Positions 1 through 9,696 of a stretch of 64,000 bases of DNA are shown in pieces. Numbering within the stretch: the first letter of the stretch is position 1; each line of letters opens with the position of its first letter. The notes beneath the pieces are model-generated. The model ran no database searches. It was given only the letters and a program-made list of their open reading frames with translations, and was not told the origin of the DNA. The translations under genes were made by a program, and so were the position numbers. This DNA is from an uncultured Bacteroidales bacterium. GTDB lineage: Bacteria > Bacteroidota > Bacteroidia > Bacteroidales > F082. Where the stretch lies: the NCBI GenBank assembly GCA_947303395.1, contig CAMYYD010000003.1, positions 1 to 64,000 of the forward strand, read 5' to 3'.

Positions 1-17
1 TTTGTAATTGGCTAATT

Positions 18-1616
18 ATGAAGAAGAGATTCAACGTTAAAAAGAAGGCTCTGCTCATCTTCGCCTTGGTGGCCATCCTGCTCGTGCTTCACGGCATCAT
101 GACATCAAGTCCTGCGATGGCTGAACACGTTTTCAGCGCACCACAGACGACAGAGCTTGCGATGGAAGCTCAAGACGCTGAGATGCAGACAGTCTCAGCT
201 GGAGAAGCCATCGGCGACGGCATGTATTCGTTCTGGCAGTTCACCGGATTCCGCAACTGCACACGAGGCAACCTCATCATGATTCTGGTCGCCTTCGTGT
301 TCATCTTCCTCGCAGTCAAGTACGACTTCGAGCCTATGCTGCTCATCCCAATCGGTGTGGGTATCATAGTGGGTAACATCCCATTCATCCAAGACTCATA
401 TACCTTTGATTTACAAGGCGCTTTGGCAGCATTGTCGAAGATCGAGATTCAAGGTAACTTGACTTTCGACCTGACAGAAGCTCAGAAATTCTTTGTAGGA
501 TTGTTTGCCGGACAAGACACCATGAACTGCCAGCAGGCTTTGGAGCACTTCCACAGCATGAGTCCTGAGCAGCTTCAGGCATTCCTCCCGGCAGGCATGG
601 ACCCGACAGCACCTAACACAGCCAAGTTCTTCGACGGCCTCATCAGCCAGGTGTTCAACATGAACATCCAGACCGGTGTCTATCAAAAAGGCTCAGTGTT
701 GAACTATCTGTATTTTGGTGTCCGTCAGGGTATTTATCCTCCATTGATTTTCTTGGGAATCGGCGCAATGACCGACTTCTCATCACTGATTTCACAGCCA
801 CGTTTGATGATTTTGGGTGCAGCCGCTCAGCTCGGCGTGTTCATCACCTTCATCAGCGCACGTGCTTTGGGCTTCGACCCGCACGAGGCTGCAGCTATCG
901 GTATCATCGGTGGTGCTGACGGTCCTACCGCTATCTTCATCTCCACAAAGATGGCTCCACACCTCCTCGGCGCAATCGCTATCGCGGCATACTCCTACAT
1001 GGCTTTAGTGCCTGTCATCCAGCCGCCTATCATGCGTTTGCTCACCACCAAGGAAGAGCGTCTCATCAAGATGAGAGAGCCTCGTATGGTCGGCAAGACA
1101 GAGAAGGTCATCTTCCCTATTGTCGGTTTGTTGCTCACCACTTTCATCAGCCCTTCAGCACTTCCATTGCTCGGTATGCTGTTCTTCGGTAACCTGTTGA
1201 AAGAAAGCGGTGTGACAAAACGTCTCGCCAACACTGCAGCCAACCCGCTCATCGACATCGTGACAATCCTGTTGGGTCTCACAGTCGGTGCTTCAACACA
1301 GGCTGACGTGTTCTTGACAGTCGACTCACTCATCATCTTCGCTTTGGGCGCCTGCTCATTCGCTGTCGCTACATTCGGTGGCGTTTGCGGTGCCAAGTTG
1401 ATGAACCTCTTCTGCAAAGAAGGCAACAAGATCAACCCTCTCATCGGTAACGCTGGTGTGTCGGCAGTACCTGACGCTGCACGTGTTTCCGAGGTCGAAG
1501 GTCAGAAATACGACCCATCGAACCACCTCCTCATGCACGCCATGGCACCAAACGTTGCCGGTGTTATCGGCTCGGCAGTAGCGGCTGGTATCTTGATGAG
1601 CTTTATTGGAATTTAA
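18..1616 (+). CDS. Sodium ion-translocating decarboxylase beta subunit (OadB/GcdB family)
   Basis: ORF of 532 aa, multi-TM; motifs GIGAMTDFSSLISQPRLMILGAAAQ, IGIIGGADGPTAIFISTKMAP, GNAGVSAVPDAARVS typical of the beta subunit. Confidence 0.93.
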   Translation: MKKRFNVKKKALLIFALVAILLVLHGIMTSSPAMAEHVFSAPQTTELAMEAQDAEMQTVSAGEAIGDGMYSFWQFTGFRNCTRGNLIMILVAFVFIFLAVKYDFEPMLLIPIGVGIIVGNIPFIQDSYTFDLQGALAALSKIEIQGNLTFDLTEAQKFFVGLFAGQDTMNCQQALEHFHSMSPEQLQAFLPAGMDPTAPNTAKFFDGLISQVFNMNIQTGVYQKGSVLNYLYFGVRQGIYPPLIFLGIGAMTDFSSLISQPRLMILGAAAQLGVFITFISARALGFDPHEAAAIGIIGGADGPTAIFISTKMAPHLLGAIAIAAYSYMALVPVIQPPIMRLLTTKEERLIKMREPRMVGKTEKVIFPIVGLLLTTFISPSALPLLGMLFFGNLLKESGVTKRLANTAANPLIDIVTILLGLTVGASTQADVFLTVDSLIIFALGACSFAVATFGGVCGAKLMNLFCKEGNKINPLIGNAGVSAVPDAARVSEVEGQKYDPSNHLLMHAMAPNVAGVIGSAVAAGILMSFIGI

Positions 1617-1620
1617 TATA

Positions 1621-1713
1621 GTTAATCAGTTAGTCAGTTAATCAGTTAGTCAGTTATATACTGGAAAACTGGTTAACTGAATAACTGAACAACTGAATAA
1701 CTGAACAACTGAA
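1621..1713. repeat. 8-nt period inverted tandem array (CAGTTAAT/CAGTTAGT units, then AACTGAAT/AACTGAAC units)
   Basis: Read directly: GTTAATCAGTTAGTCAGTTAATCAGTTAGTCAGTTA ... TTAACTGAATAACTGAACAACTGAATAACTGAACAACTGAA; arms complementary; ends at the udk start codon. Confidence 0.9.
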
Positions 1714-2343
1714 ATGTTATTAATCGGTATCGCCGGCGGCTCAGGATCCGGCAAGACAACAGTGGTTAAGAAATTGATTGAGGCGCTTCCTGAGGACTCA
1801 ATCAGCGTGGTGTCGCAAGACGCCTATTACTGGGACAACGGCAACCTCTCGCCAGAGGCGAAGAAAGAGATCAACTTCGACCATCCAGACGCCATCGAAT
1901 GGGATCTGCTGGTGAAGCATCTCGACATGCTGAAGGAAGGCAAGACCATCCCGATGCCTATCTACACCTACGTGACATGCGCCCGTTCAGCGGAAGTGAT
2001 TCCAGTGAAGCCGACGGAAGTGGTCATCGTGGAAGGCATCCTCATCATGACATGTCCTGAGCTGGTGAAACGCTTGGATATCAAGATTTTTGTCGATACC
2101 GATGGCGACGACCGACTGATGCGCATCATCAAGCGCGACATCGAAGAACGTGGAAGAACCGTTTCCGACGTGTTGCGCCATTACGAGACATTCGTAAAGC
2201 CGATGCATAATCAGTTTATCGAGCCGACAAAACGTCTGGCAGACATCATCATCCCGCAAGGCGGTTCAAACCAAGTGGCTATCGACATCATGGCGAGCAG
2301 GATTAGGATGCAGCTGAGCCAGATGAAAAAAGAAAAAATCTAG
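1714..2343 (+). CDS. udk: Uridine kinase
   Basis: GIAGGSGSGKTTVV P-loop, DHPDAIEWDLL, FVDTDGDDRLMRIIKRDIEERGR. Confidence 0.95.
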   Translation: MLLIGIAGGSGSGKTTVVKKLIEALPEDSISVVSQDAYYWDNGNLSPEAKKEINFDHPDAIEWDLLVKHLDMLKEGKTIPMPIYTYVTCARSAEVIPVKPTEVVIVEGILIMTCPELVKRLDIKIFVDTDGDDRLMRIIKRDIEERGRTVSDVLRHYETFVKPMHNQFIEPTKRLADIIIPQGGSNQVAIDIMASRIRMQLSQMKKEKI

Positions 2344-2351
2344 GTTGACTC

Positions 2352-3770
2352 ATGCCTTTGCATTTTATAATGACAGAGACAAACCGCATAGAATTCAAAC
2401 GTGAACTTACTCGCGACCTCGACTTGGAACGCGAAGTGGTAGCTTTTCTTAACTATCGCGAAGGCGGAGTTATTTACATTGGCATCGACAAAGAAGGAAA
2501 ACCTGTCGGCGTTCAGGACATTGATGGCGATATGCTCAAGATCAAAGACCGCATCCGCAACGGCATCCTACCTTCTCCTATGGGATTGTTCGATGTGGTG
2601 GTCGAAAAAGTTCAGGATGTCCCTGTGATTAAGATTTTTGTTGCAAGTGGAAGCGAAAAACCATATTACAAAGCCGCCTACGGCCTGTCGCCTCGCGGCT
2701 GCTTCATTCGTGTCGGCTCTGCAACCGACCCAATGACAACAGCACAAATAGAAGATTTGTTTACCCATCGTGTGCGCAATTCTTTACGCAACATACGCTC
2801 CCCTCGCAAAAACCTCACTTTCCGTCAGCTGCATATCTACTACGAAAGCAAAGGCTTCGCTCTCAACGAGCATTTTCTTGAAAATCTCGACCTTTTAACT
2901 GATACAGGCGAGTACAACTACGTCGCTTATTTGCTTGCTGATGAAAACAGCATGTCAATTAAAGTGGCCAAATATGCCGGTACCGACAGAGATATTCTTG
3001 TTTCCAACAACGAATATGGTTTCTGTTCATTGCTCAAAGCAACCGACCAGGTACTCGACAAACTTAAGGTTGAAAACAACGTAAGCAGCGAAATAACATA
3101 TAAACGTCGCATCGACACACCTCTATGGGATGAGCGTGCCATGCGTGAGATAGTCATAAACGCCATAGTCCACAACGACTATTACACCAACGAAGTGCCG
3201 CCCAAGTTTGAGATATTTTCCGATCGTATCGAAATAACATCAGCTGGCAGATTGCCTATCGATATGACAAAGGAAGAGTTCTTTGGTGGAATCAGCTCTC
3301 CACGAAACAAAGAGCTCATGCGTGTCTTCCGTGACGTGGATATGGTCGAGGCGCTTGGCTCCGGCATGAAACGAATCCGCAAGGTTTACGACGAAAGCAT
3401 TTTCTCATTCACGACCAATTTTATTCGCGCCAGTATTAAATTCCACTCACAAAGAAACATCGAAACCACATCTTTCGACGACATAGTTGGCAGTGTAAAC
3501 AACGATGTTGACAGTGTAAATGGCAGTGTAAACAACACTCAACTCACTGAAAGACAATTAACTATAATTTCAATCATCGACAATGGCAACGCCGTTGGCA
3601 GTGTAAATGGCAGTGTAAAATCCAAAGTCACCACCAAGGACATCATTTCCAAGTTAAACCTGTCTGAAAGAACAATCTATCGTGAGCTGGCCACCCTCAA
3701 ACAACTTAATCGCATCCGTCGAGTCGGCTCCGACAAAACAGGTTATTGGGAGTCAGTTTCACAACACTAA
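2352..3770 (+). CDS. AlbA_2 (Schlafen-like) / RecG-C-like putative transcriptional regulator with C-terminal winged helix
   Basis: N-term ETNRIEFKRELTRDLDLEREVVAFLNYREGGVIYIGID; REIVINAIVHNDY; C-term HTH; the start may be the internal ATG at 2370. Confidence 0.85.
   Translation: MPLHFIMTETNRIEFKRELTRDLDLEREVVAFLNYREGGVIYIGIDKEGKPVGVQDIDGDMLKIKDRIRNGILPSPMGLFDVVVEKVQDVPVIKIFVASGSEKPYYKAAYGLSPRGCFIRVGSATDPMTTAQIEDLFTHRVRNSLRNIRSPRKNLTFRQLHIYYESKGFALNEHFLENLDLLTDTGEYNYVAYLLADENSMSIKVAKYAGTDRDILVSNNEYGFCSLLKATDQVLDKLKVENNVSSEITYKRRIDTPLWDERAMREIVINAIVHNDYYTNEVPPKFEIFSDRIEITSAGRLPIDMTKEEFFGGISSPRNKELMRVFRDVDMVEALGSGMKRIRKVYDESIFSFTTNFIRASIKFHSQRNIETTSFDDIVGSVNNDVDSVNGSVNNTQLTERQLTIISIIDNGNAVGSVNGSVKSKVTTKDIISKLNLSERTIYRELATLKQLNRIRRVGSDKTGYWESVSQH
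3489..3620 (+). repeat. Intragenic 12-nt micro-repeat GGCAGTGTAAAY coding (G/D)SVN units
   Basis: GGCAGTGTAAAC, GACAGTGTAAAT, GGCAGTGTAAAC ... GGCAGTGTAAATGGCAGTGTAAAA in the linker before the wHTH. Confidence 0.85.
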
Positions 3771-3776
3771 CAGCCA

Positions 3777-5492
3777 ATGTATGTCATGAAAAGACTGTTA
3801 CCTTACTTGATTGTTGCATTGTTTCTTGTCGCTTGCGGCAAGAAAGTTGAGATCATTGAGCCGCCTTTTGTTTTTGACGACAATCTATTGCAAATCGACA
3901 GTATGATGCAGCACGATGCCGACTCCGCCCTGCAAATGCTGCTGTCATTCCGAGCGGAGCGAGGAATCTCATATGAATTCAACGACAACTATCATTCGCT
4001 TATCCTCTCCGAAGCATTTTACAAAACCTATAATCCGCAATTAAACCGATATTGTTGTGAGACGTGCCATGGCGCGTCTCTACAGGACGCCATGCATTAT
4101 TTTGACAGCCTCGCCTTTCGATATCCCGATAACGATGACATCACTATGCTTTCCGCCCGCTCACACTACATGAACGGCGTTGGTTTTTATGAAAACGACA
4201 GCATTGTGGAGGCTTGCAAAGAATATCTGCACACATTGGAGATAATGGAAGATCATTTCGACGAAAAAGATTTGGTGGGGTACAAGGCGAAGTTTATAGG
4301 GTTGACATATACCAGGTTGGGAGAAGTCTATTATTATTATGGAATTGCTAAAGCTTCCATTGAATTATACGAGAACGCATTGTTTTACTTTAAGAGAGTG
4401 CCCAATTACGACCTTGCAAATACATACAGGCACATCGGTGGATCATATCGTTATTATAATAACAACGACAGCGCTTTGCTTTATTATAGGGAAGCCATCC
4501 ATTTGGCAAAAAAACAGCATAATATCACCATTTATGGTGCCTCTTTATCAGAATCTGCTCCTATATATTATTCTATGGGATATAAAGACAGCGCATTTTT
4601 ATTGATTAAAAAGGCACTATCTATGCCAATTTTTGATGATGCTCGTTTAGCTCAGTATTATACACTCGGTCTTTTGTTTGAAGCAGAATGTCAATACGAT
4701 TCTGCAATATTCTATCTTGAAAAAAGCTTGAATCGCATAAACTACGCAACACAGACGGCATCTGCCGATCTTCTAATGAAATGTTGTCAAGCTATAGGAG
4801 ATACGACGAAATTTCTATATTATAAGTCAGTATATGGCAACAATTTTTCTAAGTTTAGAAACAATTCGATAATTGAAACAAATTTGGTAATATTATTTGA
4901 AACATATAAGGAAAATAGATTACAAATAATAAATAATATAAATGCAAAAAGTCGTAACAAACAAAAAGTTTTAATATTGTTTTCGATTTTGACAGTTATT
5001 ATCACTATATTTTATAAGATAAAGATTCATAACACCATTGTAAAATCGAATAAAAACATTATCGCAAAAGACAAAACGTTAGAAGCCATGAAACGTAAAA
5101 TGGAAGCCAACCCTTTCATTAACGAGTCTATATGTAAAAGTATTTTGGAAACAACCCATATCCAACAGTTTAAATCAAAAGTGAATTTTGACATATATAA
5201 GGAATACGCTTTGAGCAAAGAGCAAATGCTTTTATTGAGAGATGCAGCTGATCGTCATTACAATAGTTTTACACAAAGACTACAAAACGAGTATCCCGAA
5301 CTGACTTATGACGATATTGATTATTGTTGTTTATATCTTCTCGGATTGAAAGATGCTGATGTATCGGCATTTAAACAACGCTCATATAGAGCTGTTTGTG
5401 ATAGAAACAAAAAGCTAAAACATATTTTTAAGACAAACCTTACTGTTAGTATTTTTCTTAATAATCTGGTCAATGACTGTTTTTTAGATTGA
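3777..5492 (+). CDS. TPR-containing lipoprotein / TM sensor-like protein (Bacteroidales type)
   Basis: Lipobox-like LFLVACG, repeated TPR-like helices, TM near residue 400, C-terminal helical domain. Confidence 0.75.
   Translation: MYVMKRLLPYLIVALFLVACGKKVEIIEPPFVFDDNLLQIDSMMQHDADSALQMLLSFRAERGISYEFNDNYHSLILSEAFYKTYNPQLNRYCCETCHGASLQDAMHYFDSLAFRYPDNDDITMLSARSHYMNGVGFYENDSIVEACKEYLHTLEIMEDHFDEKDLVGYKAKFIGLTYTRLGEVYYYYGIAKASIELYENALFYFKRVPNYDLANTYRHIGGSYRYYNNNDSALLYYREAIHLAKKQHNITIYGASLSESAPIYYSMGYKDSAFLLIKKALSMPIFDDARLAQYYTLGLLFEAECQYDSAIFYLEKSLNRINYATQTASADLLMKCCQAIGDTTKFLYYKSVYGNNFSKFRNNSIIETNLVILFETYKENRLQIINNINAKSRNKQKVLILFSILTVIITIFYKIKIHNTIVKSNKNIIAKDKTLEAMKRKMEANPFINESICKSILETTHIQQFKSKVNFDIYKEYALSKEQMLLLRDAADRHYNSFTQRLQNEYPELTYDDIDYCCLYLLGLKDADVSAFKQRSYRAVCDRNKKLKHIFKTNLTVSIFLNNLVNDCFLD
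3944..3970 (+). repeat. Dispersed repeat arm GTCATTCCGAGCGGAGCGAGGAATCTC inside a CDS
   Basis: Encodes SFRAERGIS in frame; related arms at 23108-23195, 25100-25115 and 43880-43919. Confidence 0.8.
4059..4080. repeat. Near-perfect palindrome GAGACGTGCCATGGCGCGTCTC inside a CDS
   Basis: Reverse complement GAGACGCGCCATGGCACGTCTC differs at two positions; encodes ETCHGASL. Confidence 0.75.
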
Positions 5493-5599
5493 TGCTTAAA
5501 GTATTAACATAACCGCACCAAACCGCACCTATATTTTCTTGACATAATCATATATTGAAAGTAGTTTTGTCATGCAAATCACAAAACTAACAATACATT

Positions 5600-5956
5600 A
5601 TGTTTAAAAAAATCATTTTTTCCATTTGCATGCTTCTAACTATGAGCATGAATTATGCTAGCATTTCGTATCATGAAGATAAGATTTCAATTATGGCTGG
5701 CAATACTGTCGGAAATGACAGATCTTCTTCCATCTCCGCTTACATCAATGGTCATTCCCTTTACGTAGTGTTTTTACAAAACATCGGTGAAGTAACCATT
5801 GAGATTTCAAATGTATTTGGGGTAACTTTGAATATCGAGGCAACCGAAACCCCATCTGGATACATGTATTATATACCGCTTACTGGAACATACACCGTTA
5901 CTTTCACATTGGAGAATGGCGACGAATATTATGGGGAGTTTGAAGTAAAAGATTAA
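5600..5956 (+). CDS. DUF3244-like small secreted protein
   Basis: Signal peptide plus short beta-rich domain (ISAYINGHSLYVVFLQNIGEVTIEISNVFG...YTVTFTLENGDEYYGEFEV). Confidence 0.7.
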   Translation: MFKKIIFSICMLLTMSMNYASISYHEDKISIMAGNTVGNDRSSSISAYINGHSLYVVFLQNIGEVTIEISNVFGVTLNIEATETPSGYMYYIPLTGTYTVTFTLENGDEYYGEFEVKD

Positions 5957-5962
5957 AAAATA

Positions 5963-5993
5963 TTGTGATATAATTAAAAAACAGTTATCTTTG
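5963..5993 (+). promoter_or_regulatory. Candidate Bacteroidetes promoter (TTG -33 / TATCTTTG -7)
   Basis: TTG at 5963, 20-nt spacer, TATCTTTG at 5986-5993, upstream of the 6026 CDS. Confidence 0.5.
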
Positions 5994-6025
5994 CCGATGT
6001 ATAACGACCTGAAAACAACAATGCC

Positions 6026-7345
6026 ATGAAAAAATTCTATTTATTATCATTACTGTTAATGACTACAGCTTTCGCTTGGTCACAGCAAAACACATTGGTT
6101 CTGCAGCCCGACAGAATAACCTGCCAACAAATGGTTTATGATAACGGTGTGTATAATCCTTATAATTCCGAGACTACTTTCCAATACAATGAAGATGGTA
6201 CATTCTATCAAATTTTGAACAGTTGTAATAGCCCGGATTATTGGGGATATCATTTTGGGGATTTTGAATACGACAATCACAACAATATTATTGGATATAA
6301 CTATACATCATTCTTTGCGGCTTCTGGATCACTTTATTACGATATTATATATAGTGGTGAAAATATTATTGAAATTGAAAAAACATATCATAATCTACAC
6401 GGAAATGACTGGTCGATTAGAAAGAAGGCATATTTTGACGGCAGCAACAGAATTGTTGAAGATTCGATTATCCATGATAATGGCGATGGAACAATAACAC
6501 TTACATGTCATGACATATACGAGTATAATGACAACGAAATTGTAATGACACAATATTCGTTATATGAGCCTACGACATTAAGGATTACAACGACATTAGC
6601 AGCAGATGGGAATGCCTTAAGTGTAAAACATGAAGAAATGACCGATGGCGTATTCGTCAACACAGAATACGCCGGATATCATTACGAAAATGGTTTTCTG
6701 GCAAGCGTTGAGACCTCCCATTGGGATGGGGAATGGGTTCCTTACAGCAAAGACACTTATAGCCGAAACAGTGAAGGTGCGGTTATAATGGCAGAGCACA
6801 AATTATGGAACGGAGTCGAATATGCAAACAACAAAAGGACAATGTATGAATACAACGAGGCAGGCTATCCAATAAGCATACATTTTCAAGACTATTCCGA
6901 CACTGAAAACACTTGGGTTGACGGAATAAGCCTCATCGAGAACCGTTATACCTATTTTACTTCGCCCGATTGGGTAGCCGATCGGTTATTCACGCAGGAG
7001 CATTTGCAATTTCTTGATGTGAATCTTAGAAACGGCATAAGATATTTCGGCAGAATGGACATCACTTATACCGAAACAGCTAATCCTTATTACGATATTG
7101 AGGAAACAGAAGATATGCCTGTGACCGTCCATCCTAACCCAGCAAACGATATAGTCACAATCACCGGCAAGGATATCGCGAAAGTCGAGGTGACAAACAT
7201 TCTCGGACAATCGGTTATCAGCAAAGACTGCGGTGGAGACATCACTATTGACCTCTCCGAACAGCCTTCAGGAATCTATATCTTCAACATCACCGACCTA
7301 AAAGGCAACAGATGTTCAAGAAAAGTTCTGAAAACTCAACTCTAA
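6026..7345 (+). CDS. T9SS type A sorting domain-containing protein
   Basis: Signal peptide; C-term VHPNPANDIVTI...GQSVISKDCGGDITIDLSEQPSGIYIFNI...RKVLK. Confidence 0.9.
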   Translation: MKKFYLLSLLLMTTAFAWSQQNTLVLQPDRITCQQMVYDNGVYNPYNSETTFQYNEDGTFYQILNSCNSPDYWGYHFGDFEYDNHNNIIGYNYTSFFAASGSLYYDIIYSGENIIEIEKTYHNLHGNDWSIRKKAYFDGSNRIVEDSIIHDNGDGTITLTCHDIYEYNDNEIVMTQYSLYEPTTLRITTTLAADGNALSVKHEEMTDGVFVNTEYAGYHYENGFLASVETSHWDGEWVPYSKDTYSRNSEGAVIMAEHKLWNGVEYANNKRTMYEYNEAGYPISIHFQDYSDTENTWVDGISLIENRYTYFTSPDWVADRLFTQEHLQFLDVNLRNGIRYFGRMDITYTETANPYYDIEETEDMPVTVHPNPANDIVTITGKDIAKVEVTNILGQSVISKDCGGDITIDLSEQPSGIYIFNITDLKGNRCSRKVLKTQL

Positions 7346-7349
7346 ACTT

Positions 7350-7772
7350 TTATTGAATAGCGTAGGCAAACCCTCTGCCGCCGTATTTCAGTTTCTTCAA
7401 GTCATCACGTCGACCAGAGAGTTTCACGAGGCACTGGTTGATTTTGGCTTTCATTTTCGCCTCATCCATAGCGATGCCCATTTTTTCGGCTTTCGCCATG
7501 ACTTTATCATAAATTTCCTTGCTTGTAGTAGGTTTTCCATTGTCTTTGATAACCTCAAGAACCAGTTTATCCCAAGTCGACAACGGATAAGGTTTGCGTG
7601 TTTTTTCCGGTTTATTGTCTTCCACCTCTGCAGGTGCTGCGTTTAAAAGTCTGGTGAGCTCTTCAATTTTCTCGTTATAAAAATCAATTTTAACAAGATT
7701 TTTCTTCACTTCGGATTTAAAATCAGCAATCAATCCAATGAGTTCATCTTTAGAAAGTGCTTTTTTGTCCAT
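7350..7772 (-). CDS. Hypothetical protein with winged-helix-like C-terminal region
   Basis: 140 aa ORF; STWDKLVLEVIKDNGKPTTSKEIYDKV resembles an HTH. Confidence 0.6.
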   Translation of the reverse strand: MDKKALSKDELIGLIADFKSEVKKNLVKIDFYNEKIEELTRLLNAAPAEVEDNKPEKTRKPYPLSTWDKLVLEVIKDNGKPTTSKEIYDKVMAKAEKMGIAMDEAKMKAKINQCLVKLSGRRDDLKKLKYGGRGFAYAIQ

Positions 7773-7874
7773 CTTTAAAATCTAAAAAATAATTAAACAG
7801 TTATAAAAGTTGTGCAAAGTTAAGAAAATCTTTGAATAATTATACTATATTTGCAAAAAAAATTGAAAAAAATC

Positions 7875-8552
7875 ATGAAAGAGATCATCGATTTCCTTAA
7901 CCTCATCGTTGAAAACAACAACCGTCCATGGTTTCAGCAGCATAAGGATTTGTATACCAATGCGCAAAACAAATTCAACGCCATTGCCGAGCAGATATTA
8001 ATAGGTGTGCAGAAATTCGACCCGCTGACACGCGGATTGACCTTAAAAGACTGCACTTACCGCTTCTACCGCGACACTCGTTTCTCTCCCGACAAAAGTC
8101 CTTACAAGCGTCATTTCGGTTTGTTTATCTGTCCGAACGGCAAAAAATCAGGATTGGCGGGCTATTATTTCCACGTTGAGGGCGAAGGAGCCGAATATCT
8201 CGGTCAACACGGTCTGTATCCGGGCATGTATATGTGCGAGCCATTTATCACGAGGAGCGTGCGCGAAGATATCAGCACCAAAGGCGATGAGTTTGTGAAA
8301 GCTTTGAAAAAAGCGAAGAATTTCTCGATGGATTTCTCTTCGAAATTAAAAAAGGTGCCGAAAGACTACCCTGCCAACCATCCATATGCTGAGTATCTGA
8401 AACTCAAAGACTTCTGCCTACATCAGCCGATTTCCGACGACATGATTTATTCCGACCACCTGGTGGAATGGGTCGTTGATGAGTTCCGCTCGTGCTATGA
8501 TTTCAACTCGTTTTTGAACCGTGCGGCGCTTTTCGCGATGGAAAACGAATAA
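7875..8552 (+). CDS. DUF2461 domain-containing protein (TIGR02453-like)
   Basis: FLNLIVENNNRPWFQQHKDLY..., YRFYRDTRFSPDKSPYKRHFG; ATG at 7875 preferred over the 7851 track start because TATATTTG (7846-7853) looks like a -7 box. Confidence 0.88.
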   Translation: MKEIIDFLNLIVENNNRPWFQQHKDLYTNAQNKFNAIAEQILIGVQKFDPLTRGLTLKDCTYRFYRDTRFSPDKSPYKRHFGLFICPNGKKSGLAGYYFHVEGEGAEYLGQHGLYPGMYMCEPFITRSVREDISTKGDEFVKALKKAKNFSMDFSSKLKKVPKDYPANHPYAEYLKLKDFCLHQPISDDMIYSDHLVEWVVDEFRSCYDFNSFLNRAALFAMENE

Positions 8553-8615
8553 TTTTTCATTTTTTGATGCAGCAAAAACAAAATCCTTTCGTTATAGAGG
8601 TGTAAAACGGACGAA

Positions 8616-9140
8616 ATGTTAGGATTCAACATAGTTTTGGACATGGCAAGAAAGGGCAACCAGCGCTCGATGATGAGGCTTTACGACCTCTGCTGTGATG
8701 CCGTCTTCAACGCCTCGTACCGAATTGTGCTGAACGCCCAAGATGCCGAGGAGATAACGCAAGATGCTGTGCTCAAAGCATTTGAGAAACTCGACAGTTT
8801 CAGTGGTTCGGAACGCGATTTCGTGGCGCTGGTGAAGACCATAGCCATCAACAGAAGCATCGACTTGTTCAGGAGGCATTCCAAAGAACCGTTTTACGAG
8901 GAAATCGACAACACCGCCGACCAGATTGAAGATGACGACGATTTTGAAGATTTCCCGATTGAAAAAATAAAAGAGGCATTGAACAACCTACCCGACGGCT
9001 ACCGCCTGACGATAACAATGCGACTGATAGAAGGAATGGAGTTCGCTGACATTGCAGAGAAAATGGGGATTAAGGAGTCGACAGTGAGGTCGCAATACGC
9101 CAGAGGGCTTGAAAAGTTGAGAACAACCTGTAGAGGATAA
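8616..9140 (+). CDS. ECF-type RNA polymerase sigma factor
   Basis: Region 2 (AQDAEEITQDAVLKAFEKLDSF) and region 4 (GMEFADIAEKMGIKESTVRSQYARGLEKL). Confidence 0.92.
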   Translation: MLGFNIVLDMARKGNQRSMMRLYDLCCDAVFNASYRIVLNAQDAEEITQDAVLKAFEKLDSFSGSERDFVALVKTIAINRSIDLFRRHSKEPFYEEIDNTADQIEDDDDFEDFPIEKIKEALNNLPDGYRLTITMRLIEGMEFADIAEKMGIKESTVRSQYARGLEKLRTTCRG

Positions 9141-9176
9141 GGCATGCCTTATCCCAACTGGATGAGATAAAAACGA

Positions 9177-9692
9177 ATGAATATGAATATCGAACAAAAA
9201 ATAAGAAACAACACCGCATCATTCGATGATGTGAAGATGCCGGAAGGCAGCCGAGAGAGGTTCGAGGCAAGGCTCCGCAGGGACGCGGCGCGCCACGTCC
9301 CCACCAACAACGTCCGCAAAATGCGTTTCATGACCTGGACCTCGGTGGCGGCAGCGGCGGTGACAATCATAATGGTGATCACGGGCATGGTTTTGGACAA
9401 AAAAATGCCGGATAACGCCCCGCAAATGGCTGACAATAAATTGGTTGAGATGCGCCAGATGTACGACGCGAGGATGGATGAGGCAATAAGCGACCTCGAA
9501 AACGTGATGCAAAACGTCGACGACTCGACAAAGATGCAAATCAACGCAGTAATCGACGGATTGCTCGACATGGGCGACGTGTTCGCTGAACTGGCTCCGC
9601 TTCCTGAAGAGAAACAGATGGCTATAGCAGAACAGATTTACGATAAAAATTTGAGAACATTGGAATTATTAACCGACAAATTAAACAAATAG
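9177..9692 (+). CDS. Putative anti-sigma factor / single-TM protein downstream of ECF sigma
   Basis: One TM (FMTWTSVAAAAVTIIMVITGMVL), operon position. Confidence 0.6.
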   Translation: MNMNIEQKIRNNTASFDDVKMPEGSRERFEARLRRDAARHVPTNNVRKMRFMTWTSVAAAAVTIIMVITGMVLDKKMPDNAPQMADNKLVEMRQMYDARMDEAISDLENVMQNVDDSTKMQINAVIDGLLDMGDVFAELAPLPEEKQMAIAEQIYDKNLRTLELLTDKLNK

Positions 9693-9696
9693 TATT

